Below, piece after piece: positions 56,341-64,000 of a stretch of 64,000 nucleotides of DNA; position 1 is the first letter of the stretch; each line of letters begins with the position of its first letter. The position numbers and the translations under genes are program-made. Origin of the DNA: Mycobacterium kyorinense (GTDB lineage: Bacteria; Actinomycetota; Actinomycetes; Mycobacteriales; Mycobacteriaceae); the NCBI RefSeq assembly GCF_002101735.1, contig NZ_LQPE01000132.1:1-64000 (forward strand), written 5' to 3'. Under the pieces are notes generated by a model. The model was not told the DNA's origin. It saw only the letters and a program-made list of their open reading frames with translations, and did not search any database.

Positions 56341-56354
56341 TTGACAGGTGTCAA
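56341..56354 (+). promoter_or_regulatory. Palindromic operator TTGACA-GG-TGTCAA
   Basis: A perfect 6-2-6 inverted repeat ending 13 nt before ATG 56368 of the P450. TTGACA could also be a -35 element, so a bound repressor would block polymerase. It lies in the 95-nt gap between divergent esterase and P450 genes and could govern both. Confidence 0.6.
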
Positions 56355-56367
56355 GTCTAGGAGTCTC

Positions 56368-57618
56368 ATGAGCACACCGATCATCGACGAGGCCGCCAAG
56401 GTGTTCGCCGACCCGACCTCCTACACCGATGAGCCGCGACTGCATGCGGCGCTGACACACCTGCGAGCCCATGCGCCGGTGTCGTATGTCGACTGTCCCC
56501 CGTACCGGCCGTTCTGGGCGATCACCAAACACGCCGACATCATGGACATCGAGCGCGACAACAACCTGTGGATCAACGAGCCGCGGCCGCTGCTGGCCAC
56601 CGCCGAGCAAGACGACTTTGCCCGCGCGCAACTGGACTCCGGGATGGGGCTGCGCACGCTGATCCATATGGACGACCCGCAACACCGGGTGGTCCGCGCG
56701 ATCGGCGCCGACTGGTTCCGGCCTAAGGCGATGCGCGCCTTGAAGGTTCGCGTCGACGAACTGGCCAAGATCTACGTCGACAAGATGATGGCCGCCGGCA
56801 CCGAATGCGACTTCGTGCAAGAAGTCGCCGTGAATTACCCGCTGTACGTGATCATGTCGCTGCTGGGGATCCCCGAATCGGACTTTCCCCGCATGCTGCG
56901 GCTCACCCAGGAGCTCTTCGGCGGCGACGACGAGGAGTTCAAGCGCGGCAACACCCCCGAAGAACAGCTCCAAATTCTGCTCGACTTCTTCAACTACTTC
57001 AACGCGATCACCGCGTCCCGGCGTGAGCATCCGACCGAAGACCTGGCGTCGGCAATCGCCAACGCCCGCGTGAACGGCGAACCGCTCTCGGACCTCGACA
57101 CCGCCTCCTACTACGTGATCATCGCCACCGCCGGCCACGACACCACCAGCGCGACGATCTCCGGCGGGCTGCAGGCGCTGATCGAAAACCCGGACCAGCG
57201 CGCGCGATTGACCGACAACCTCGACTTGATGCCGCTGGCCACCGAGGAGATGATCCGCTGGGTCACCCCGGTCAAGGAATTCATGCGCACCGCCACCGCG
57301 GACACCACCGTGCGCGGGGTGCCGATCGCCGAAGGCGAGTCGGTATACCTGTCCTACGTTTCGGGCAACCGCGACGAGGAGGTGTTCGACGACCCATTCC
57401 GCTTCGACGTTGGCCGGGATCCCAACAAGCACTTGGCATTTGGTTACGGCGTGCACTTCTGCCTGGGGGCGGCGCTGGCCCGCATGGAGGTCAACAGCTT
57501 CTTCACTGAACTGCTGCCGCGACTGAAATCCATTGAGCTGAACGGGGAACCGGAGCTCATCGCGACCGTATTCGTCGGCGGACTCAAGCACCTGCCGATT
57601 CGCTACGAGCTTCGCTGA
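56368..57618 (+). CDS. Cytochrome P450
   Basis: A 416-residue soluble P450. The I-helix is IATAGHDTTSATI, the K-helix ExxR is in TEEMIRW, and the heme loop is FGYGVHFCLGAALAR with the iron-ligand Cys at 365. Length and style fit bacterial class I enzymes that need a ferredoxin; no ferredoxin gene is adjacent. I cannot assign the CYP family or substrate with confidence. ATG 56368 follows AGGAG. Its 3' end overlaps the convergent TetR gene by 35 nt. Confidence 0.93.
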   Translation: MSTPIIDEAAKVFADPTSYTDEPRLHAALTHLRAHAPVSYVDCPPYRPFWAITKHADIMDIERDNNLWINEPRPLLATAEQDDFARAQLDSGMGLRTLIHMDDPQHRVVRAIGADWFRPKAMRALKVRVDELAKIYVDKMMAAGTECDFVQEVAVNYPLYVIMSLLGIPESDFPRMLRLTQELFGGDDEEFKRGNTPEEQLQILLDFFNYFNAITASRREHPTEDLASAIANARVNGEPLSDLDTASYYVIIATAGHDTTSATISGGLQALIENPDQRARLTDNLDLMPLATEEMIRWVTPVKEFMRTATADTTVRGVPIAEGESVYLSYVSGNRDEEVFDDPFRFDVGRDPNKHLAFGYGVHFCLGAALARMEVNSFFTELLPRLKSIELNGEPELIATVFVGGLKHLPIRYELR

Positions 57619-58249
57619 CCGACGCACTCTGGGTGCGCTGCACGTGCAGGAAGCCGTCGACGGCGGCGCGGGCACATTCCTCGTAGTCGAAATCCGGCAA
57701 CGTGCTCAGCCGGCCCACCACCATCGGGCCGATCAACAGGGCGATCGCACGGGTCCGGTCGATCTCGCCCAGCTCGGCCGCGTCCGGGCTGTCGAAGATC
57801 GCGTCGAACGGTGCGGCGTACTGCTGCGCGATGCGCTCACGCAGGGTGCTGATCGCGGCGCTGTCCGGCGCGGGCGTGCGGCGAGCCTCGGGTAGCTGCT
57901 CCAGGTCGCGGCCCAGCGCCAGCCAGGACATCGCGGTCAGCATGCCGGGCGCCTCGGCGATCAACTGACCCTGAGCCACCACCAACTCGATCAGCCGATC
58001 GCGCAGCGTGCCCTCGTTGGAGGGCATCGGGGCCGGTGGTATCAGGCTGTTGAAAGCCGCTGCGAGCAAATCGTTTCCACTCGGGAAGTGGCGATACAAG
58101 GTAGCGCGGGCCACGTTGGCGCCCCGGGTGACCGCGTCGACGGTCACCGCGCTGGGGCCTCCCGAACGCAGCAGCGCAGTGGCGGCTTCGAGCAAGCGGG
58201 CCCGAGACCGCGCCGGCCGGGGATCGGTACTGCCGCTGATGGCTACCAC
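57584..58249 (-). CDS. TetR-family repressor
   Basis: A 221-residue regulator. The DNA-binding domain reads ARLLEAATALLRSGGPSAVTVDAVTRGANVARATLYRHFPSG; the ligand domain is helical. Start GTG 58249 is the only good candidate, with GGGAGG close to it. It is divergent from an MFS efflux gene across 86 nt holding two palindromes, the same arrangement as LfrR/LfrA in M. smegmatis, so it very likely represses both itself and the pump. Confidence 0.9.
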   Translation of the reverse strand: MVAISGSTDPRPARSRARLLEAATALLRSGGPSAVTVDAVTRGANVARATLYRHFPSGNDLLAAAFNSLIPPAPMPSNEGTLRDRLIELVVAQGQLIAEAPGMLTAMSWLALGRDLEQLPEARRTPAPDSAAISTLRERIAQQYAAPFDAIFDSPDAAELGEIDRTRAIALLIGPMVVGRLSTLPDFDYEECARAAVDGFLHVQRTQSASVSEARSESAGA

Positions 58250-58265
58250 CTCCCATTCACCGACA

Positions 58266-58298
58266 AGACTATCGGTCTACCTACAAGACTGTTAGTCT
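58266..58298. promoter_or_regulatory. Two tandem palindromic operators between TetR and MFS genes
   Basis: AGACTATCGGTCT (58266-58278, four of five arm positions pair) and AGACTGTTAGTCT (58286-58298, perfect 5-3-5). Their centres are 20 bp apart, i.e. about two helical turns, and both are preceded by ACA. Such spacing suits two TetR dimers on one face of DNA. Confidence 0.7.
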
Positions 58299-58335
58299 CA
58301 AAACTTGCCTCGCCACCGAAAGGAGGCACTCCGCA

Positions 58336-59934
58336 GTGGTCGATACCTTCGTCCGGCCTGATCAGCGTACCGAGGGGCTGACACCGCTGGGCTCCCGCCG
58401 CGCCCGAATCTGGACAATGGCGGTCGCCTGCATGGGCGTGTCACTGGTGATCGCCTCGATGGTTGCGCTGAACACGGCGCTGGGCGACCTCGCGGTGGCG
58501 ACCTCGGCGACCCAGTCCCAGCTGACCTGGGTGGTCGACGGTTACACGGTGGTGCTGGCCTGCCTGCTGTTGCCGGCCGGTGCGATCGGCGACCGCTACG
58601 GCCGGCGCGGGGCGCTGCTGATCGGCTTGGCGAGTTTCGCGATCGCATCGGTGGCGCCGACCCTGTTCACCACTCCCCTGCAGATCATCGTGGCGCGCGG
58701 CGTGGCCGGCGCCGGCGCGGCATTCATCATGCCCGCCACGCTGTCGCTGTTGACCGCTGCCTACCGCAACGACGAACGCATGAAGGCGGTGGGCATCTGG
58801 GCCGGTGTCGCGGGCTGCGGCGGAGTCCTCGGAATGCTCGGATCCGGTGCGCTGCTGTATTTCTGGCCGTGGCAGTCCATTTTCTGGGCGTTCGCCGGCG
58901 GTGCGACGCTGATCTTCGTGCTGGCCTGCACGGTGTCGACCTCCCGCGACGAGAATGCGACGCCGCTGGACTGGCCGGGTGCGGCGTTAATCGGCTGCGC
59001 CGTCGCGGTTTTCGTCTTCGCGGTCATTCAGGCACCCGAACGCGGCTGGAGCGATCCGTTGGTGTGCGGTTTGATGACCGCCGGCGTGGTCTTGGCGGTG
59101 CTCTTCGGGTTTGTCGAGGTGCGACAACGTCATCCGCTGTTGGATGTTCGGCTGTTCGCCCGGCCGGACTTCGCCACTGGCGCGGCGACAATCACCGTCT
59201 TCTTCCTGGCGATGTTCGGCTTCTTCTTCGTCATGATGCAGTTCGTCCAGCTGGTGAAGGGCTACACACCCATTCAGACCGCATTGGCGTTCAGCCCGTT
59301 GATGCTTCCGATGCTGACGTTTTCCGTGCTGTCCCAGTGGTACGTGCCCCGGCTCGGTCTGCGGCTGGTGGTGTTCATCGGCTTGCTGTCGATAGCAGCC
59401 GGATTTCTTTGGGTCCGCGTGCTCGAGATCAATTCGCCCTATGTGGACCTGGTGGGGCCGTTGTTCGTGATCAGCAGCGGAATCGGTTTGTGTACGGCAC
59501 CGACCACGTCGGCCATCATGGCGGCGGTGCCCGACGAGAAGCAGGGTGTGGCGTCGGCGGTCAACGACGCGACCCGCGAGGTCGGCGCGGCACTGGGGAT
59601 CGCCCTGGCCGGGTCGATACTCGCCGCCCGCTACAGCCACCTCGTCACGCCGCATCTGCTGAGCTTTCCCGAACCGCTGCGCGCTCCGGCGTCCCATTCA
59701 CTGGCTCAGGCGCTGGAGCTCTCCAAAACCCTTGGCCCGCAAGGCGAGGAACTGGCCGCTGTCAGCCGCGACGCCTTCTTACACGCCATGGACTCGTCGT
59801 TTCTGGTGCTGGCAATCGTCCTGGCCGTAGCGGCCGCGCTGATCGGCGCGTGGGCGCCGGGTCGCGACGGACAGCAATTGCGCCCGGTGCGCCTGCTCAC
59901 TCGACGAATTCGGCGGCGCGATGGCCGAGCATGA
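58336..59934 (+). CDS. MFS drug efflux transporter, DHA2/14-helix (LfrA/EmrB-like)
   Basis: A 532-residue membrane protein with about 14 predicted helices. Motif A is GAIGDRYGRRGALLIG; motif C-like GCGGVLGMLGSGALLYFWPWQSIF is typical of drug/H+ antiporters. GTG 58336 follows AAAGGAGG. Regulation by the divergent TetR is likely. The last 38 nt overlap mftG on the other strand. Substrates are not known. Confidence 0.92.
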   Translation: MVDTFVRPDQRTEGLTPLGSRRARIWTMAVACMGVSLVIASMVALNTALGDLAVATSATQSQLTWVVDGYTVVLACLLLPAGAIGDRYGRRGALLIGLASFAIASVAPTLFTTPLQIIVARGVAGAGAAFIMPATLSLLTAAYRNDERMKAVGIWAGVAGCGGVLGMLGSGALLYFWPWQSIFWAFAGGATLIFVLACTVSTSRDENATPLDWPGAALIGCAVAVFVFAVIQAPERGWSDPLVCGLMTAGVVLAVLFGFVEVRQRHPLLDVRLFARPDFATGAATITVFFLAMFGFFFVMMQFVQLVKGYTPIQTALAFSPLMLPMLTFSVLSQWYVPRLGLRLVVFIGLLSIAAGFLWVRVLEINSPYVDLVGPLFVISSGIGLCTAPTTSAIMAAVPDEKQGVASAVNDATREVGAALGIALAGSILAARYSHLVTPHLLSFPEPLRAPASHSLAQALELSKTLGPQGEELAAVSRDAFLHAMDSSFLVLAIVLAVAAALIGAWAPGRDGQQLRPVRLLTRRIRRRDGRA

Positions 59935-61330
59935 CGATGCTGGCGTGCGGTCCGCGACTGGTGATATTCGGTAATACCGACCCGTCGATCACCCACAGAC
60001 CCTCGACACCGCGCACGCGACAGCGCGAGTCCACAACGGCGGAGTCGTCGGCGTCGTCGCCCATCGGCGCCGTCCCACACAGATGCTGTGACGTCGACCA
60101 GGCCGGTGCGCCGACTTTGGTTCTCTGGCCCACCAATTCGCGGACCAAGTCGCTGCCTTGCTGCAGCAAAGCGATGTCGTGCGGGTCGCAATCGTAGCGA
60201 TGCTCGATGAGTGGCGGAACCCGGTAATCGGCTGAGACCACCGTGATGCGGCCCCGGGCCCGTGGCTGCATCAGCGCCACCCCGATGTGCGGCCAGTCGG
60301 GATGGCCGGGAGTGCCGTCGCCGACCATCGCGACGAATCCGCCGGTGTAGGGGCGGATCTCGAGATCATCGACGGTGCTCAACACCACCTCGAGTACGGG
60401 TCGGTTCGGGGCCACCGTCCAGTCGGTGCGCAACACCCATTCGGGGTGATCGACGAATCGCTTGCCCACCGGTAGCGCAACCTGCACCGGGATACCCGCG
60501 CGGCGCAGATCCGACGCGGCGCCCACACCGGACAGCATGAGCAGGTGCGCCGTCTCAATCGCACCGGCGCACAACACGATACGATCGGCATCCAGGGAGA
60601 CCGGACCGCCAGCAGCGATCGCATCGACGCCGACCGCCCGCCCCTTGCGCAATCGCACCCGCAGCACCCGCGTGGCCGCGAACAACGTGAGATTCGGTCG
60701 CTGCAAAGCAGGTTGCAGAAACGCGGCTCCCGGCCCGGTTCGCACTCCGTCGACGATGTTGAGCGGCACGGCACCGATTCCGGACACACTGTTTGCCCCG
60801 TTGAGATCGGCGATCCACAGAAACCCCGCACGCAACGCGTCCTCGACGAATCGTGCTGTGGTGTCGCTCATTTGATGAGAGCGACGAACATGGATCGGAC
60901 CGCGGTCGCCGTGCAGTGGGTCACGAAAGTCCAGGTCGGTTTCGATTGCCCGAAAATGACTGAGCACGTCGGACCAGGACCAGCCTGGCAGACCGATAGT
61001 GTCGAAATCGCGTGGCAATCCGCGGCAGAAGTAGCCGCCGTTGACCGCGCCGGACCCGCCCACCACGGCCCCTCGCACGATGTGCACCCGTCGCACCCAC
61101 TGCTCGGTCAGCGTCGTCACATAGCGGTGCGCCAGGGGACTGGCCGCGCCGATCGGCAACTGCAGACCGTTGGCGATCTGGTCCTGCGTGGCGGGATCAG
61201 CGGCGCCCACACCTGCTTCGACCACCGTCACCACGCGGTTGGGGTCAGCGGAAAGCCGCTCGGCGACAACCGATCCAGCGCTGCCCGCACCGACGATCAG
61301 CACATCGCTGTGCACGGCGGCTGTCGTCAA
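59897..61330 (-). CDS. mftG: Mycofactocin-associated GMC oxidoreductase MftG
   Basis: A 477-residue GMC-family flavoprotein. FAD motif DVLIVGAGSAGSVVAERL, GGSGAVNGGYFCRGLP, and the C-terminal GLWVIDGSVLPNI with the active-site His in TSQHLCGTAPMG. Length matches M. tuberculosis Rv0697 (479) and the gene follows mftF as in known clusters. MftG is known to reoxidise reduced mycofactocin, passing electrons towards respiration. Confidence 0.93.
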   Translation of the reverse strand: MTTAAVHSDVLIVGAGSAGSVVAERLSADPNRVVTVVEAGVGAADPATQDQIANGLQLPIGAASPLAHRYVTTLTEQWVRRVHIVRGAVVGGSGAVNGGYFCRGLPRDFDTIGLPGWSWSDVLSHFRAIETDLDFRDPLHGDRGPIHVRRSHQMSDTTARFVEDALRAGFLWIADLNGANSVSGIGAVPLNIVDGVRTGPGAAFLQPALQRPNLTLFAATRVLRVRLRKGRAVGVDAIAAGGPVSLDADRIVLCAGAIETAHLLMLSGVGAASDLRRAGIPVQVALPVGKRFVDHPEWVLRTDWTVAPNRPVLEVVLSTVDDLEIRPYTGGFVAMVGDGTPGHPDWPHIGVALMQPRARGRITVVSADYRVPPLIEHRYDCDPHDIALLQQGSDLVRELVGQRTKVGAPAWSTSQHLCGTAPMGDDADDSAVVDSRCRVRGVEGLWVIDGSVLPNITSRGPHASIVMLGHRAAEFVE

Positions 61331-61337
61331 CTGGGAG

Positions 61338-62750
61338 TCAGACCCGGATCTGCGGCTTGAGCGGTCCGAGATTGCGTTCCCGCACGACCCCGCACCACAA
61401 TCCGATCCCGTACGCCAGGTCGTCGACGCGTTTGAGCAGTAGGTAGGTCAGCAGCCCGATTGGTTTGGCGTCGTCGTCGGTGGCCCCTTTGCGGCGTAGC
61501 CAGTCCACCACGCCGTCGACAATGGCGGCGATCACCACGACACGGCGGCAATGCCGGGACACGATGGCGGCGGCCAGCGCGACGGGCCAGTAGTGGCGGC
61601 AGATCGCCGACGCCAGTTGCAGCGCCGCCGACCAGAGCCCCCGGGTCGCCACCGCCAGCACATCCCAGACCTGCGTGTCGGGGCCCTCCAGGGTCTTGGC
61701 GATCTTGCGACCGGTCACCGCGGCCATCAACAGCGACGCCAGGTACCCCAGCCCCGAGCCGACCGTCATCAGGATCCAGGCCGCCAGGGCCCAGCCGGAA
61801 ATCACCAACGGCGCCGTCTTGTCCGGGTGGCGCGCCGACAGCGGCGCGGCGGACCCTCCGTAAAACGCTTTGCGCGCAATCCAATCCCGCAAATCGGTGC
61901 GATGATCGTGTGCTACCAACGCAATTGGCTCGTACCGTAGCCGTGCACCGGCTTCCACGAGCCGCCAGCAGAGGTCGACATCCTCACCGGAGTGCAGACT
62001 TTCGTCGAACCCGCCGACTTCGCGCAGTGTGGACCGCCGACAGATGATGGCCGCGCTGGGAACGTACGCGACATTCGTGTAGGGCACGACGGGCGCCTCG
62101 TGCTGGCCCAGATCCAACGATGAACGCACCGCCTCGTAGCGGGCCACCAGATGGTCGCTCTGGGCCAGGCCGATGATGCGTGGGGCAACCAGTGCCACCG
62201 TGGGGTCGCAGAAGTGGCCGAGCAGGGCCTCCAGCCAGCCGCGGCGCGGGACCACGTCGGAGTCCAGGAATGCGACGAAGTCGGTGGTGCAGGCGGCCAG
62301 CCCGGTGTTGCGCGCCGCCGCGGGCCCTTTGCTCACGGGGTGGCGGAGCACCTCGATGTCACAGTGGGCGTCGGTAAAGTCGTCCCGGTTGATCGGCTCG
62401 GCGGAGCCGTCGTCGACCACGATGACACGCAGGCCGCGAAGGGACGCTAGCAAGCGCCGCAATCCAGATACGTTGTCCCGCACCGGAATTACCACCGTTA
62501 CATCGCGGTGCGACGGGCCGCCGGCTGGCCGGGGATGCGCGACGGTCGCGTCCAGCAGGGTGCGCGCCAGCTCGGCGCTGACCGCGTCGTGGACCTTCAG
62601 CCGGCCGTCGGCGAGCATGTCCTGCGCGGCCGGCGCCAATCGCAGCAGCCGGGTGGGCGACCCGCCCAGCAGAGCCGACCCATGGCCGAGCACGCGCACA
62701 CGTCTGTCGACCTGTACAGCAAACCCGTCCGGCAACCGGGTCTGGGTCAT
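61338..62750 (-). CDS. mftF: Mycofactocin glycosyltransferase MftF
   Basis: A 470-residue membrane-associated family 2 glycosyltransferase. GT-A core: [28 protein letters not shown], and [18 protein letters not shown] (DxD), with [11 protein letters not shown] later. C-terminal hydrophobic helices anchor it. It adds a beta-1,4-glucose chain to the mycofactocin core. ATG 62750 overlaps the mftE stop as ATGA. Confidence 0.94.
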   Translation of the reverse strand: MTQTRLPDGFAVQVDRRVRVLGHGSALLGGSPTRLLRLAPAAQDMLADGRLKVHDAVSAELARTLLDATVAHPRPAGGPSHRDVTVVIPVRDNVSGLRRLLASLRGLRVIVVDDGSAEPINRDDFTDAHCDIEVLRHPVSKGPAAARNTGLAACTTDFVAFLDSDVVPRRGWLEALLGHFCDPTVALVAPRIIGLAQSDHLVARYEAVRSSLDLGQHEAPVVPYTNVAYVPSAAIICRRSTLREVGGFDESLHSGEDVDLCWRLVEAGARLRYEPIALVAHDHRTDLRDWIARKAFYGGSAAPLSARHPDKTAPLVISGWALAAWILMTVGSGLGYLASLLMAAVTGRKIAKTLEGPDTQVWDVLAVATRGLWSAALQLASAICRHYWPVALAAAIVSRHCRRVVVIAAIVDGVVDWLRRKGATDDDAKPIGLLTYLLLKRVDDLAYGIGLWCGVVRERNLGPLKPQIRV

Positions 62751-63493
62751 GTCAGCATCCCGTCGGCGCCCGGCGTCCAGCGGGCGACCCGGCGCACACA
62801 GCCGTCGACCATTTCGGTGAAGATCCGTTCCCCCTCGGCGGCGGTCGCCGTCGTCGGATCCCCCAACACACCCACCTCGCTGACCGCCGCGACTCCCCCA
62901 CTTCGCATCGACGGTAGCAGGTCGGCCAGCGGCGCGCCGTTTCCCGCACACCACCGGTCGGTGAGCACGTCGTCAGGCGAAATATGCAGCAATACCGATG
63001 TTTCGGTGTGCCCGGCGTGCGCATCGGCGCCGCTGGCAGTGCATGCGCACCACGCGGCATCTCGCCCTTCCGATCGCAGCAGGCGCACCGCGCGGTCCAT
63101 TGCGGCGACATTGCCGCCGTGGCCGTTGACGAAGAGCAGCCGTTGCGCCCAGCAGGTCGCCGACCTGCCGAACTCGACGAGCAGCGTCGCCAGCGCCTCG
63201 GTGCCGACGGAGATCGTTCCGGGGAAGCTCTGGTGCTCGCCGCTGTCGCCGTAGCCGATGGCCGGTGCCACCAGCCACTGCAGCCGACCGGATGAATCGC
63301 GGAGCCGCGCGGCGAGCGCTCGGGCGACCGCGCGGGCGATCCGGGTGTCGGTGTCCAGCGGCAGGTGCGGCCCGTGCTGTTCGGTGGATCCGACTGGGAT
63401 CATCACCGCCGCCGACATGCCTTGTAGCTGGTTCGACGTCGAGCTGCCAAGTTCGCCGAGGACGGCCACTCGCCGATGGTAGGACGAATTCAC
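62747..63493 (-). CDS. mftE: Mycofactocin precursor peptide peptidase MftE
   Basis: A 248-residue creatininase-family metalloprotease that trims the MftC-modified MftA peptide to release the cofactor core. [27 protein letters not shown] and the Glu/His in [11 protein letters not shown] supply the metal site. GTG 63493 gives the family length (251 in M. tuberculosis). Confidence 0.93.
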   Translation of the reverse strand: MNSSYHRRVAVLGELGSSTSNQLQGMSAAVMIPVGSTEQHGPHLPLDTDTRIARAVARALAARLRDSSGRLQWLVAPAIGYGDSGEHQSFPGTISVGTEALATLLVEFGRSATCWAQRLLFVNGHGGNVAAMDRAVRLLRSEGRDAAWCACTASGADAHAGHTETSVLLHISPDDVLTDRWCAGNGAPLADLLPSMRSGGVAAVSEVGVLGDPTTATAAEGERIFTEMVDGCVRRVARWTPGADGMLT

Positions 63494-63624
63494 CTGGCGT
63501 GCACCGGTTGTTGGGCGACTTGACGAATTTTTTCGACGGTTCTCGCTCGATTTGTCACGACCGGTCACCACAGCCACGCCTGCCACGCGAGTACCAGACC
63601 TCTCGACGGGTCGTCGCGGCGCCG
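63494..63624. other. 131-nt gap between mftD and mftE
   Basis: No open frame of note. A TTTTTT-containing stretch near 63,528 and a GGTGACCGGTCGTG-like segment are present. The gap is larger than expected for this operon and could hold an extra promoter for mftEFG, but nothing definite is visible. Confidence 0.35.
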
Positions 63625-64000
63625 TCAGGCTCCGCCCGACGCGGGCACCCCGAGCGCTCGGGCAAACTCCGGTGGCACCACGATGTCGTCCGCGCTGAGG
63701 TCGTGTACGGAGCCATGACCGAGCCCCATCAGCGCGCAGTCGATGCCGGCGCGCAGGATGTCGAGCACGTTCTCGACCCCGGGTTGTCCGGCGGCCGCCA
63801 GGCCCCACAGGTACGCGCGGCCGATCATCACCGCACGCGCGCCCAGCGCCAGCGCCTTGACGACGTCGCTGCCGCGCCGGATGCCACCGTCCAGCAACAC
63901 CTCGATCTGATCACCGACCGCGTCGGCGACCGCCGGCAGCGCACGAATAGCCGCAGGTGTTCCGTCCAGGTTGTTGCCGCCGTGGTTGGACACCGAGATC
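63625..64000 (-). CDS. mftD: Mycofactocin oxidative deaminase MftD (partial, 5' end outside window)
   Basis: The last 124 residues of an FMN-dependent alpha-hydroxyacid-oxidase-fold enzyme: [13 protein letters not shown] with its FMN-side His, [35 protein letters not shown], and the end [10 protein letters not shown]. The Gly-Gly-Asn (rather than GGRQLD) variant together with the position before mftE supports MftD, formerly LldD1. It removes the amine to form pre-mycofactocin. The gene runs off the right edge. Confidence 0.92.
   Translation of the reverse strand, partial: ISVSNHGGNNLDGTPAAIRALPAVADAVGDQIEVLLDGGIRRGSDVVKALALGARAVMIGRAYLWGLAAAGQPGVENVLDILRAGIDCALMGLGHGSVHDLSADDIVVPPEFARALGVPASGGA

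Overview
The window is high-GC actinobacterial chromosome and almost certainly comes from a Mycobacterium. It carries the S10 and spc ribosomal operons in mycobacterial order, the secY-adk-map block, the sigL-rslA locus, the mycofactocin genes mftDEFG, sppA, an atsA sulfatase with its activating enzyme, and several TIGR00027-type methyltransferases. Many genes start with GTG and many coupled genes overlap by ATGA. I cannot name the species.

Layout. (1) 1-11,070 is an expanded sigL locus, all on the minus strand. The ancestral pieces are sigL, rslA and a MarR gene. Between and beside them lie two inserted blocks: an operon of a ThDP enzyme, an SRPBCC protein, a KAS III-like enzyme and a PLP aminotransferase; and a set of an FMO-like monooxygenase, a covalent-flavin oxidase, a sigma-4-only fragment of SigL, and an RslA-like zinc domain fused to a carotenoid oxygenase. 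Four copies of one promoter motif (TGAAC[C/G], 16 nt, CGTRT) precede these units, three of them exactly 6 nt before a start codon. This looks like a SigL-controlled metabolic island and is the most interesting part of the window. (2) 11,092-15,833 holds map, adk, secY and two methyltransferases. (3) 15,817-20,660 holds xylB, serA2 and fucA with a TnpB element and a truncated decarboxylase gene between them. (4) 20,661-25,656 is an accessory cassette (WXG100-like protein, DUF1023 hydrolase, lipoprotein, two unknowns) bracketed by fucA and a degenerate copy of the fucA 3' end; vapBC follows. (5) 26,319-37,482 holds an AraC regulator, a methyltransferase, two dehydrogenases, three tandem methyltransferases, sppA, an LLM oxidoreductase, a Nudix protein and an esterase. 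(6) 37,530-53,762 is the ribosomal cluster on the minus strand, split between rpsQ and rplN by capA-like, atsA, FGE and acyl-AMP ligase genes. (7) 54,134-59,934 holds a thioesterase-like gene, a carboxylesterase, a P450, and a divergent TetR/MFS efflux pair with clear palindromic operators. (8) 59,897-64,000 holds mftG, mftF, mftE and the 3' part of mftD.

How the parts fit. The ribosomal, secY, adk and map genes are housekeeping. The mft genes mature and recycle the redox cofactor mycofactocin. The sulfatase and FGE form an enzyme-activator pair. The SigL island appears to tie a redox-sensitive zinc anti-sigma system to oxidative and C-C bond-forming enzymes. No tRNA, rRNA, CRISPR array or prophage was seen.
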